Assembly (NCBI RefSeq): GCF_021864535.1
Contig: NZ_JAKJIC010000011.1
Location: forward strand, 112,071-176,070
Origin: Oryzibacter oryziterrae
GTDB lineage: Bacteria; Pseudomonadota; Alphaproteobacteria; Rhizobiales; Pleomorphomonadaceae
Reading direction: 5' to 3'
Length of the DNA stretch: 64,000 nt
Shown: positions 8,528 to 18,976 of the stretch, one piece after another
Numbering within the stretch: the stretch's first letter is position 1
How the letters are laid out: every line of letters starts with the position of its first letter
Program-made: the position numbers and the translations under genes
The notes under the pieces: generated by a model
Database searches by the model: none
Seen by the model: only the letters and a program-made list of their open reading frames with translations
Told to the model about the DNA's origin: nothing

Positions 8528-9104
8528 GCAGACCAAAGTGAAGACGAAGTGGCTCGTTCAGTTCGTCAGGCTGACGCGGGACAGGAAGGGTGTCGCCGCC
8601 ATCGAGTTTGCTCTCCTGCTTCCTCTGCTGCTGCTGATCGTGGCAGGTCTCGCCTATTCCTATGAAGCACTGACGGTCAGCCGCAAACTGGACCAGATCG
8701 GCGCCACCATCGCGGACCTCATTGCCCAGCGTAACGCCGTCAACACCAGCCAGGTCGATGGGATCATGACCAGCTCGGCCTCGATCATCAGCCCCTTCCC
8801 GGCGCAGAACCTCTCGATCGTTGTCTCTGTGGTCAGCATGAATGCGACGTCCGCGCAGGTCGCGTGGTCGAGAGCCTATCAGGACACCGCTCAGGCGGCG
8901 AATGCGCAGCCGCTGGGCCCCATCGCCACGAACATTCTGGAGGATGGCGTGCAGCTGGTCACCGTGAAGGTCAGCTATCCCTTCACGTCCACCTCGATTG
9001 GCGCTCTCATGCTCTCCGGCTTTGGGTTCAGCACACTCAACTTCGACCGCTTCTACGTCGAGCGTCCCCGTACGAGTGACTCCATCGAGCTCACGGTCAA
9101 CTGA
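8514..9104 (+). CDS. TadE/TadG-type pseudopilin (triplet B, gene 3)
   Basis: A 196-residue protein from ATG 8514 (ATG 8517 equally possible), overlapping the previous gene by 14 bases; the frame is open further upstream but that part duplicates the previous coding region. RKGVAAIEFALLLPLLLLIV is the prepilin-like segment with its conserved Glu. The rest matches the protein at 3497-4066 along its length, for example SRKLDQIGATIADLIAQRN and NLSIVVSVVSM. It closes the plus-strand triplet; the next gene is convergent. Confidence 0.8.
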   Translation: MMKIEQTKVKTKWLVQFVRLTRDRKGVAAIEFALLLPLLLLIVAGLAYSYEALTVSRKLDQIGATIADLIAQRNAVNTSQVDGIMTSSASIISPFPAQNLSIVVSVVSMNATSAQVAWSRAYQDTAQAANAQPLGPIATNILEDGVQLVTVKVSYPFTSTSIGALMLSGFGFSTLNFDRFYVERPRTSDSIELTVN

Positions 9105-9148
9105 AAGCGCATGTTGCTGGAGACTGGCTGGCCGCGCACGCTTTCGCG

Positions 9149-9844
9149 TCAGACCGCCGCATTTTCGAAGAAGTCGGCCTTGCCGGATCTCAGTTGCTCC
9201 AAGTGCTCGTAGACGCGGCTGAGGTGCGCCTGCATGGCCCTGGTGGAGGCGTCAGGATCACCTGCCCTCAGGGCTTTCATGATCTCGCAGTGCTCAGCAT
9301 GGGCCAAGTCCGACGAAAAGGACAATGACAGAAGGCGCACCCGGTCCATGTGCGCCTTCGTATCGCGCACGAGATCCCAGGAGAAGGCAAGCCCGGCGCG
9401 TATTGCGATCTCGCGATGGAAGGCGTCGTCCAGACGGTGGAAGGCGACGTGGTCACCGGTATCGATCGCCACCTTCTGCGCGGCCACAATCTCCTCAAGC
9501 GCATCTAGATCACTGGATGACAGCCGGGTCGCCGCGGCGCCAATGGTCGCCACTTCCAGCGCCGTTCGGATGAACTGGGCCTGCATCACCGCCGCGGCCG
9601 AGATCTTCGACACCACTGTCGCCCGTTGGGGGCGGATCGTCAGAAATCCCTGACGCGACAAACGGAAGAAGGCGTCGCGCACCGGCTGACGCGAGACGCC
9701 ATAGCGAGTAGCGATATCAGATTCCGAGAGCTTGCTGCCCGGTTCGAGCTTCAGGGTGACGATCTCCGCCTTGAGACGCTCAAACACCTGATCGGCGACG
9801 GAGACGCGCTGGCTGACGTCGGGCAACTCCGGCTGACTGGTCAT
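9149..9844 (-). CDS. GntR-family (FadR/FCD) transcriptional regulator, probable uronate regulator
   Basis: A 231-residue GntR regulator. The N-terminal winged helix (about 15-80) contains LKLEPGSKLSESDIATRYG and VSRQPVRDAFFRLSRQGF. The C-terminal FCD ligand domain (about 90-220) has the metal-type Asp/His residues in FHRLDDAFHREIA and AEHCEIMKAL. It is divergent from uxaC, uxuB and uxuA, whose products degrade glucuronate, so a uronate or fructuronate-type effector is likely, as for ExuR/UxuR (inference). A perfect inverted repeat in the shared 101-base gap could be its operator. An AGGAG site precedes ATG 9844. Confidence 0.85.
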   Translation of the reverse strand: MTSQPELPDVSQRVSVADQVFERLKAEIVTLKLEPGSKLSESDIATRYGVSRQPVRDAFFRLSRQGFLTIRPQRATVVSKISAAAVMQAQFIRTALEVATIGAAATRLSSSDLDALEEIVAAQKVAIDTGDHVAFHRLDDAFHREIAIRAGLAFSWDLVRDTKAHMDRVRLLSLSFSSDLAHAEHCEIMKALRAGDPDASTRAMQAHLSRVYEHLEQLRSGKADFFENAAV

Positions 9845-9867
9845 CGCTCCTGCCCTCTCGTTGACTC

Positions 9868-9891
9868 AACTGATAGACTAGAATATCAGTT
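9868..9891. promoter_or_regulatory. Candidate operator, AACTGATA inverted repeat
   Basis: AACTGATA (9868-9875) and TATCAGTT (9884-9891) form a perfect 8-base inverted repeat with an 8-base spacer, centred in the gap between the GntR regulator and uxaC. A TTGACT hexamer at 9861-9866 just before it could be a -35 element. GntR dimers bind such palindromes and often control both divergent genes. The assignment is inference from position and symmetry. Confidence 0.5.
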
Positions 9892-9945
9892 TAGCATATT
9901 TGTCGGCCGATGGTAGAGCCGATCAGCGACGGGCTGGAGGTTTCC

Positions 9946-11349
9946 ATGGCACTTGCCGAAGACAGGCTGTTCCCGATCGAGGGCAAGGCGCGCGACATGG
10001 CGCGGGCGCTATATGCAACGGTCCGGCATCTGCCGATCGTCAGCCCGCATGGGCACACGGACCCGCGCTGGTTTGCCGAGAACCAACCGTTCCCCGATCC
10101 GGCCCGCCTCTTCGTGACACCGGATCACTATGTCTTCCGCATGCTGCATTCGCAGGGCGTGCCGCTTGACGCCCTTGGCGTGCCGCGCGCCGACGGTGGG
10201 CCGGTGGAGAGCGATCCGCGCGTCATCTGGCGGCTGTTTGCCCGCAACTTCCATCTGCTGCGTGGCACGCCCTCGCGGCTATGGCTGCAGCACGCCTTTG
10301 AAGAGGTGTTCGGCGTGCGCGAACGGCTGTCGGAGGCCAATGCCGACGCCGTCTACGACCAGATCGCCGATTGCCTGGGCAAGCCGGAGTTCCGCCCGCG
10401 TGCGCTGTTCGAACGCTTCAACATCGAAGTGATTGCAACAACGGAAAGCCCGCTCGACGACCTGCGCTGGCACCAGATGATCCGCGACAGCGGCTGGAGC
10501 GGTCGCGTTCTGACCGCCTATCGCCCTGATCCGGTTGTCGATCCCGAGTTTGAAGGCTTCGCCGCCAACGTTGAAGCCTTCGGCGCATTGGCCGGTGTCG
10601 ACGCGACGCGCTGGCAGGGCTATCTCGAAGCCCATCGCATCCGCCGGGCCTATTTCAAAAGCCATGGTGCGACCTCTTCCGACCACGGGCATCCGACGGC
10701 GCGGACAGAGGATCTGCCGCAAGCTGTCGCCTCCAGCCTGTTCGACAAGGCCCTCAGCGGTACGATCACGCCCGAGGAAGCCGACGCCTTCCGCGGTCAC
10801 ATGCTGACGGAAATGGCGCGCATGAGCTGCGACGACGGGCTGGTGATGCAGATCCACCCCGGCAGCTTCCGCAACCATTCGCCGGTGATCATGGGGCGGC
10901 ACGGCCGCGACAAGGGCTATGACATTCCCACCCGCACCGACTATGTCCGCGCCCTGAAGCCGCTGCTCGACGCCGTCGGCGAAAATCCCGAGCTGACCAT
11001 CATCCTGTTCACGCTGGATGAGACGGCCTATGCGCGGGAGCTGGCGCCGCTGGCCGGTGTCTACCCTGCCCTGCGGCTCGGTCCTGCCTGGTGGTTCCAT
11101 GACAGCGCCGAGGGCATGCGGCGCTATCGCGAGATGACCACCGAGACGGCCGGCTTCTACAACACCGTCGGCTTCAACGACGACACGCGCGCCTTCTGCT
11201 CCATCCCCGCCCGTCACGATGTGGCGCGGCGCGTCGATTGCGCCTTCCTGGCGACGCTGGTTGCCAGCGGCCGCCTCGACGAGGACGAAGCCTTCGACGT
11301 GGTGCAAGACCTCACCTATCGGCTCGTGAAGAAGGCCTACAAGCTATGA
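9946..11349 (+). CDS. uxaC: Glucuronate isomerase
   Basis: A 467-residue uronate isomerase (EC 5.3.1.12) that converts D-glucuronate to D-fructuronate and galacturonate to tagaturonate in the cytoplasm. ATG 9946 is preceded by GGAGG at 9936-9940; the in-frame start at 9910 has no such site. The amidohydrolase-like metal motif is seen as SPHGHTDPRWFA near residue 35. Later landmarks are LRWHQMIRDSGW, MQIHPGSFRNH and NDDTRAFCSIPARHDVARR near the C-terminus. It overlaps uxuB by 4 bases and heads the uronate operon. Confidence 0.95.
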   Translation: MALAEDRLFPIEGKARDMARALYATVRHLPIVSPHGHTDPRWFAENQPFPDPARLFVTPDHYVFRMLHSQGVPLDALGVPRADGGPVESDPRVIWRLFARNFHLLRGTPSRLWLQHAFEEVFGVRERLSEANADAVYDQIADCLGKPEFRPRALFERFNIEVIATTESPLDDLRWHQMIRDSGWSGRVLTAYRPDPVVDPEFEGFAANVEAFGALAGVDATRWQGYLEAHRIRRAYFKSHGATSSDHGHPTARTEDLPQAVASSLFDKALSGTITPEEADAFRGHMLTEMARMSCDDGLVMQIHPGSFRNHSPVIMGRHGRDKGYDIPTRTDYVRALKPLLDAVGENPELTIILFTLDETAYARELAPLAGVYPALRLGPAWWFHDSAEGMRRYREMTTETAGFYNTVGFNDDTRAFCSIPARHDVARRVDCAFLATLVASGRLDEDEAFDVVQDLTYRLVKKAYKL

Positions 11350-12779
11350 CCTTGCGCCTTACCCGCAGTTCGGCCCCCGCCGCGAAGACCGGGATCGTTC
11401 ACCTCGGCCTCGGCGCCTTCTTCCGCGCCCATGGCGCGGTCTATGTGGCCGAGGCGATGGCCCGCTCCGGCGGCGATTGGGGCATTCTCGGCGTCAGCCT
11501 GCAGAACCCGACCATGCGTGACGCGCTGGCGCCACAGGGTTGGGCCTACACGGCCCTCGAACTTGGTCCTGATGGAGAGATCGCCCGACCGATCGAGGTG
11601 CTCACCGGCGTTCTGGTGGCGCGCGAGGGCGCCGAAGCCGTGCTGGCGGCCATGGCCGATCCCGCCGTGCGCATCGTGTCCCTGACGGTGACGGAAAAGG
11701 GATATTGCCATCTCCCCGCGACCGGGGCGCTGAATGTGGAGCATGCCGACATCCAGCATGATCTCACCAATCCGCTGCCGGTGTCGGCCCCTGGCTATAT
11801 CGTCCGCGCCCTCCAGCGACGCCGGCAAGCCGGTCTCCGCCCCTTCACCGTCCTGAGCTGCGACAACCTGCCGAACAACGGGCGCGTCGTCCGCGGCGTG
11901 GTGCTCGAACTGGCCCGCCGGATCGATCCGGATCTCGCCGACTGGATTGTCACCGAGGGGCGCTTTCCGGCCACCATGGTCGACCGCATCGTGCCGGCCA
12001 CCAAGCCGGAGGACATGGCGCGTGTCGAGGCGCTCATCGGGGCGCATGATGCGGCCCCTGTGGTGCACGAGCCCTTCCGCCAATGGGTGGTGGAGGACGA
12101 TTTTGTCGATGGCGCGCGCCCCGATCTCGGCGCGGTTGGTGTCCGGCTGGTGAGAGATGTCACGCCCTACGAGCACATGAAGCTGCGCATGCTCAACGGC
12201 ACGCATTCCTCGCTCGCCTATCTGGGGTATCTCGCCGAGCACGAGACCATTGCCGATACGGTGGCCGACCCTGTGTTTGCCACCTTTGTGAAGCATCTCT
12301 GGCACCGTGAGATCATCCCGGCCGTGACCGCACCGCCGGGGGAATCCCTCGCCGCTTATGCGGACGCGCTGTTTGCCCGCTATTCCAACCCCGCCATTCG
12401 GCATCGCACCTGGCAGATCGCCATGGACGGCAGCCAGAAGCTGCCGCAACGTCTACTGGGCACGCTGGCTTCAAACCTGTCCAAGGGTATCGCCTGCCCC
12501 GGTCTCATGCTCGCCATCGCAGCGTGGATGCGCTACGTCGGCGGCATCGACGAGCGAGGACGGCCGATCGAGGTCAAGGATCCACTGGCCGCGCAACTGC
12601 GGGCTCTGTCGGATGGCGCCCAGACGCCAGCCGACCGTGTAGATGCGTTGTTGTCGGTGCGAGCCGTGTTCCCCGAAGAGCTGGCGGCCACCATCCGGCC
12701 CGGCATCACCGGTGCCTATGAGCTGCTCCTGCGGCTCGGTGCGCGCGCCGCAGCTTCCCTCATGAGCGAGGATAAGTGA
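11346..12779 (+). CDS. uxuB: Fructuronate reductase / mannitol dehydrogenase family
   Basis: A 477-residue long-chain polyol dehydrogenase starting at ATG 11346 inside the uxaC stop. The N-terminal Rossmann part shows GIVHLGLGAFFRAHGAVY; the middle has SCDNLPNNGRVVRGVVLE; the catalytic segment is YEHMKLRMLNGTHSSLAY with the expected Lys. Given its place between uxaC and uxuA it should reduce D-fructuronate to D-mannonate with NADH (EC 1.1.1.57). The family also includes mannitol and altronate enzymes, so substrate assignment rests on context. Confidence 0.92.
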   Translation: MTLRLTRSSAPAAKTGIVHLGLGAFFRAHGAVYVAEAMARSGGDWGILGVSLQNPTMRDALAPQGWAYTALELGPDGEIARPIEVLTGVLVAREGAEAVLAAMADPAVRIVSLTVTEKGYCHLPATGALNVEHADIQHDLTNPLPVSAPGYIVRALQRRRQAGLRPFTVLSCDNLPNNGRVVRGVVLELARRIDPDLADWIVTEGRFPATMVDRIVPATKPEDMARVEALIGAHDAAPVVHEPFRQWVVEDDFVDGARPDLGAVGVRLVRDVTPYEHMKLRMLNGTHSSLAYLGYLAEHETIADTVADPVFATFVKHLWHREIIPAVTAPPGESLAAYADALFARYSNPAIRHRTWQIAMDGSQKLPQRLLGTLASNLSKGIACPGLMLAIAAWMRYVGGIDERGRPIEVKDPLAAQLRALSDGAQTPADRVDALLSVRAVFPEELAATIRPGITGAYELLLRLGARAAASLMSEDK

Positions 12780-12780
12780 A

Positions 12781-13965
12781 ATGAAAGAGTCCTGGCGCTG
12801 GTACGGCGATTTCGACAAGATCACACTCGACCAGATCGGACAGACCGGGGCGAGCGGCATCGTCAGCTCGCTCCATCAGATCCCCTATGGCGAGGTCTGG
12901 CAGCGCGAGACGGTCGCCAGCCACAAGGCCCGCATTGAGGCGGCCGGCTTCAGCTGGGTGGTGGTGGAAAGCCTGCCGATCCACGAGCGCATCAAGCGCG
13001 GCGAAGGCGATCTCTCGACCCTGTTCGCCAACTACCGGCAGTCCATGGCCAACCTCGCTGCCGAAGGCGTCAGCTGCATCTGCTACAACTTCATGCCGCT
13101 CATCGACTGGACACGCACCGACCTTGCCTTCCCGACCAGCGGCGGCGCCACCTGCCTGCGCTTCGAGGCCTACAAGATGGCCGCTTTCGAAGTGCACATG
13201 CTCAAGCGCGCCGGTGCCGAGGAGGACTATCAGCCGGACGTTCTGGTGAAGGCCGAACACTGGTTCAAGGCTTCGACCGAAGCCGACCGGGCCATGCTGC
13301 TCTCTTCCATCATGTCGGGCCTGCCCGGCGCCTTCGACCGCTATGACATCGACGGCTTGCGCAAGGCGCTCAAGGGTTATGAAGGGCTGGGCCGTTCCGA
13401 GTTGCGGGCCAACTTCAAGCGGTTCCTCGACGAGATCATCCCGGCGGCCGAAGAGCTCGGCATGCGCTTCTGCGTGCACCCCGACGATCCGCCACGCGAC
13501 ATCCTGGGCCTGGCGCGCATCGTCTCCGACGCCGAGGACATCGCCTGGCTGTTCGATGCTGTGGATAGCCGAGCCAACGGCCTGACGCTCTGCTCGGGTT
13601 CGCTCGGCGCCAGTCCGCGCAATGATCTGCCTGCGATTGCCAGACGGTTCGCCGACCGCATTCATTTCGCCCACCTGCGCAATGTCGCCAAGGACGCCGA
13701 CGGGTCCTTCGAGGAAGCGGCCCATCTCGACGGTGACACGGACATGGTGGCCCTTGTTGCAGCGCTGCTGGATGAAGAAGCACGACGCAAGGCCGAAGGA
13801 CGCGCCGACTGGGAGATCCCCTTCCGCCCCGACCATGGCCATGAAATGCCCATCGATCGCGATCGCGGCTATGTGGTCGGCTATCCGCTGGTCGGTCGAC
13901 TGCGCGGGCTCGCTGAAGTGCGCGGCGTGATCCGGGCGCTCAACGCCGTGCGCAAGGTGGCGTGA
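12781..13965 (+). CDS. uxuA: Mannonate dehydratase
   Basis: A 394-residue mannonate dehydratase (EC 4.2.1.8), which converts D-mannonate to 2-keto-3-deoxy-D-gluconate. Characteristic stretches are WRWYGDFDKITLDQIGQTGA at the N-terminus, ICYNFMPLIDWTRTDL, MRFCVHPDDPPRDILGLARI with metal-site His and Asp, and FRPDHGHEMP near the end. It begins one base after the uxuB stop. The next steps (KDG kinase and aldolase) and a uronate transporter are not in the window. Confidence 0.95.
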   Translation: MKESWRWYGDFDKITLDQIGQTGASGIVSSLHQIPYGEVWQRETVASHKARIEAAGFSWVVVESLPIHERIKRGEGDLSTLFANYRQSMANLAAEGVSCICYNFMPLIDWTRTDLAFPTSGGATCLRFEAYKMAAFEVHMLKRAGAEEDYQPDVLVKAEHWFKASTEADRAMLLSSIMSGLPGAFDRYDIDGLRKALKGYEGLGRSELRANFKRFLDEIIPAAEELGMRFCVHPDDPPRDILGLARIVSDAEDIAWLFDAVDSRANGLTLCSGSLGASPRNDLPAIARRFADRIHFAHLRNVAKDADGSFEEAAHLDGDTDMVALVAALLDEEARRKAEGRADWEIPFRPDHGHEMPIDRDRGYVVGYPLVGRLRGLAEVRGVIRALNAVRKVA

Positions 13966-14027
13966 GGCGACGGGCGACGAACCGTTGAAATGTTTCATGG
14001 GCGCGTCGCCAAATCTTGCATGAAACA
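13966..14027 (+). other. Interleaved inverted repeats downstream of uxuA
   Basis: Two inverted repeats are interleaved after the uxuA stop. GGCGACG (13966-13972) can pair with CGTCGCC (14004-14010), and TGTTTCATG (13991-13999) can pair with CATGAAACA (14019-14027). Because they cross, only one can form at a time unless a pseudoknot forms. There is no T-run, so this is not a standard terminator; it may be an operator or a regulatory RNA structure. Confidence 0.35.
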
Positions 14028-14187
14028 GTCAGGCATGGAAACATCCTCGGGGGCCAAGGCGACTTTCGCGCTGACCGGGCTTGAGGCGAAATGAACAAGC
14101 GGTCGTAAATCACTGACCGACTTTATCATTTCTCCCAAGAGCCAGGGCAGACAAGGCCAGAGCGCCAGGCATTCCGAGGAGGAAAAC

Positions 14188-15330
14188 ATGCCGTCGATCA
14201 TTTCCAAGATTGCCCGCGGGCTGTCCCGTGCTGCTGTGGGCCTTGCGCTCTGCGCCCTGCCCACCGCGGCATCGGCCTATCAGCTGGTGAAAGTGGACAG
14301 CGGTTACGCTGATGCCATGGACATCCGCCTTGCGCCGGGCAACAGCCAGCTGCTGTTCGTCACCGACAAGTCGGGGCAAGTCTACGTCCTGAAGAACGAG
14401 AAGCGGGAGGCCACGCCGTTCATCGACATCTCCAGCCTCGTGCTGAACGAGGGCGAGCGCGGCGTGCTGTCCATGGCCCTGGCGCCTGATTACGCCACCA
14501 GCCGTCGTTTCTACATCGACTATGTCAATCTCAAGGGCGACATCGAGATCGACGAGTTCATGCGCTACAAGAGCAGCGAACTCAAAGCCAGCCTGGCCTC
14601 GCGCCGCAAGGTTCTGGTCATTCCGCACTCCCAGTATATCTATCACAACGGCGGCCAGTTGCAGTTCGATGCGAATGGGTTGCTCTACATCTCGGTCGGC
14701 GACGGCAGTACTGACCCGCAAGGCATCTTCGCTGTCAATCTCAACTCGATGCTCGGCAAGGTCCTGAGGATCAACCCGTTGCCGAAGGGCACCAAGGCCT
14801 ATCAGATCCCGCCGGGCAATCCCTTCGTCGGCGTCGCCGGTGACGATCGGATCTTTGCCTATGGCCTGCGCAACCCCTTCCGGTTCTCGATCGCCGACAA
14901 CGTGTTCACCCTTGCCGACGTCGGGCAGGATGCTTGGGAAGAGGTCAACATTCGCAAGTTCGCCAGCGTCAGGGGCATGAACTTCGGCTGGCCGCAGTAT
15001 GAAGGCCGCGCGTTGCACGATTCCACGAGGCCTGGTGCCGCCACGGCGGCGATGCCGGCTCTGGCCTACGGGCATACGGATGGACGCTGCGCTATCATCG
15101 GTGGCGTCATCATCCAGGACCCCGGCCTGCCCAAGCTGAAGGGCCGCTATATCTACGGTGACTTCTGCACCGGCGAGCTCCGCACCTTCCTGCCCGACCT
15201 CGTCAAGAACAAGGCGGTGGGTGACGCGGCGCTGGGGCTTTCCCTGCCCTATTTCAACGCTTTTGGCGTTGGCGCCAACAACCAGCTTTACGTCGCCGAC
15301 AAGGGGAACCTATATCGCATTGAACCTTGA
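14188..15330 (+). CDS. Exported PQQ-dependent sugar dehydrogenase (soluble aldose dehydrogenase type)
   Basis: A 380-residue secreted protein with a signal peptide (Arg, then GLALCALPTAASA, cut near residue 30). The body is a six-bladed propeller of the glucose/sorbosone dehydrogenase family. The catalytic His is probably His153 in YHNGGQLQFD, followed by LYISVGDG; YGLRNPFRFS and LADVGQDAWEEVN are also typical. Such enzymes oxidise aldoses in the periplasm using PQQ and pass electrons to the respiratory chain. A GAGGAGG site lies just before ATG 14188. No PQQ biosynthesis genes are in the window, so the cofactor source is unknown. Confidence 0.88.
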   Translation: MPSIISKIARGLSRAAVGLALCALPTAASAYQLVKVDSGYADAMDIRLAPGNSQLLFVTDKSGQVYVLKNEKREATPFIDISSLVLNEGERGVLSMALAPDYATSRRFYIDYVNLKGDIEIDEFMRYKSSELKASLASRRKVLVIPHSQYIYHNGGQLQFDANGLLYISVGDGSTDPQGIFAVNLNSMLGKVLRINPLPKGTKAYQIPPGNPFVGVAGDDRIFAYGLRNPFRFSIADNVFTLADVGQDAWEEVNIRKFASVRGMNFGWPQYEGRALHDSTRPGAATAAMPALAYGHTDGRCAIIGGVIIQDPGLPKLKGRYIYGDFCTGELRTFLPDLVKNKAVGDAALGLSLPYFNAFGVGANNQLYVADKGNLYRIEP

Positions 15331-15349
15331 TCTTCACTGAGGCCTGTTC

Positions 15350-15817
15350 ATGCGCCGGATCGTCGCCATTGCCCTGGCAAGCTTGTGCCTTTCGCTTCCT
15401 GCCGCTGCGCAGGAGCGCGAATGCAGCAACCAGAATGGTGAGTATGATCCGGCGCTGTCTGCCGATTGGAAGAACCAGCTTGCCGCGTCCGATCCGACGG
15501 CGATGACGGCCATTTCCGGCGTCTGGCGACACCAGTTCGACAAGACCGCGGACGGCTATGTGGAAGTGCAGGTTCAGCGCTTCTTTCCCGATGGCCTGTT
15601 CGAGTATCAGAGCCGGGTCTGCTTCGGCATCGGCAACGATTGCAAGGACCGGGAAGGCCACGGCATCTTCACCGCCCATGATGAAGGCGGCGGGATCTTT
15701 GTGGCCGTGAACTACTCCGACGACACGCATGCCTACAGCTGCATCGGCTTTACCGTGCGCCTCGATGGCACCGATCAGTTCTCAACGGATTCGGGTGTGT
15801 GGACGCGGGTTCGATGA
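15350..15817 (+). CDS. Secreted protein of unknown function
   Basis: A 155-residue protein with a clear signal peptide (MRRIVAIALASLCLSLPAAAQ, cut after AAAQ). The mature part has Cys residues in RECSNQ, SRVCFGIGNDCKD and YSCIGF, so one or two disulfides are likely in the periplasm. It is rich in aromatic and Asp residues and could be a small beta-barrel or lipocalin-like fold, but I do not recognise a family. It starts 20 bases after the sugar dehydrogenase and may share its transcript. The next gene is convergent. Confidence 0.7.
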   Translation: MRRIVAIALASLCLSLPAAAQERECSNQNGEYDPALSADWKNQLAASDPTAMTAISGVWRHQFDKTADGYVEVQVQRFFPDGLFEYQSRVCFGIGNDCKDREGHGIFTAHDEGGGIFVAVNYSDDTHAYSCIGFTVRLDGTDQFSTDSGVWTRVR

Positions 15818-15840
15818 TCTGAACGACCAGATCCAGGGCG

Positions 15841-18011
<2,171 letters not shown>

Positions 18012-18138
18012 TCAACCTATCTGCTGTCGGCCCGATTCGGGAGGGGGTGGGCCGGTGTTATCAACCAAAAAACAATCCGAGCCGGCTGGACGAAATACGC
18101 GCCCCGGCTGGATCATTTCCAACTTTTATATTCATTCG

Positions 18139-18167
18139 CAAAAACGGCCGCGGAATCCGCGACCGTT
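18139..18167 (-). terminator. Intrinsic terminator after secG
   Basis: Read on the minus strand, AACGGTCGCGG, a short loop, then CCGCGGCCGTTTTTG form a stable hairpin with a T-run directly after secG. Some transcripts must pass it or start beyond it to express pyrG, which lies on the same strand. Confidence 0.6.
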
Positions 18168-18197
18168 GTCATTTGGGCAACGGAACTGACCGGTCTA

Positions 18198-18797
18198 TTA
18201 CTGAGCCGGAGCCACCGGAGCGGCTGGCGTCGTCGCCGCCGGAGCGGTGGCAGCGGGAGCCGGAGTCGTTGCAGCAGGCGCAGGAGTGGCCGGGGTCGCC
18301 GCAGCAGGAGCCGGAGCTGTCGGAGCAGTAGCAGCCGGAGCCGGGGTCGTCGCAGCAGGGGCTGCCGGAGCAGTGGCAGCCGGGGCAGCCGGTGCTTCAG
18401 TGGTCGGCAGGGCCGGAACGTCGATGGCCGGAGCGACCGGAGCGTTGGCCGGCTGCTCGGTCTTCTTCATCTGGTTCAGCTGGTTGAGCACGCCGCCGGT
18501 GCCGGTGCCGATCGGAGCCGACGCCGGATTGGACGCGGGAGCCGGAGCCACGTTGTCGAGGATCGAGCCCTGCGTACCGAGGAAACGCGGCAGGATCGAC
18601 AAGGCCAGCGACGTGGCGAAGAAGATGGCGGCCAGAATGGCGGTGGTGCGGGTCAGGGCATTGGCGGTGCCGCGGCTGGTCATGAAGCCACCGCCGCCAC
18701 CGATGCCAAGCGCGCCGCCTTCAGAACGCTGAAGCAGAACAACACCGACGAGGGCAACAACCACCATCAGATGAATGACGAGAAGAACGGTTTGCAT
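18198..18797 (-). CDS. secG: Preprotein translocase subunit SecG with long Ala/Pro tail
   Basis: A 199-residue SecG. ATG 18797 gives the family N-terminus MQTVLLVIHLMVVVALVGVV; the upstream open frame is not SecG-like. Two membrane helices flank the conserved loop QRSEGGALGIGGGGGFMTSR, and the second helix is AILAAIFFATSLALSIL. SecG ends near residue 80-90 in most bacteria; here another 110 residues follow, the last 75 almost only Ala, Pro and Thr. SecG assists SecYE in protein export at the inner membrane. The tail is low-complexity and its function is unknown. Confidence 0.95.
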   Translation of the reverse strand: MQTVLLVIHLMVVVALVGVVLLQRSEGGALGIGGGGGFMTSRGTANALTRTTAILAAIFFATSLALSILPRFLGTQGSILDNVAPAPASNPASAPIGTGTGGVLNQLNQMKKTEQPANAPVAPAIDVPALPTTEAPAAPAATAPAAPAATTPAPAATAPTAPAPAAATPATPAPAATTPAPAATAPAATTPAAPVAPAQ

Positions 18798-18976
18798 GTA
18801 AGTCCCAAAACTCTCGAGGAGGCACCGGACGCGCGCGCAAAGACGGCGCATGGCGGACCGAGGCCCTCCATTTCCGGCGGCGTTGTACACGAAGGCGTCG
18901 CGGGTTTCCACCTTTGTGATGATTTTTATTTGGGATAGGCTCGCTTAGGTTCAAGCGCCGATTACAGAGAGTCTCC

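Noticed and set aside
18247..18732. Ala/Gly/Val-rich plus-strand frame opposite secG
   Set aside because: Reverse reading of the Ala/Pro tail of SecG; no start signal.
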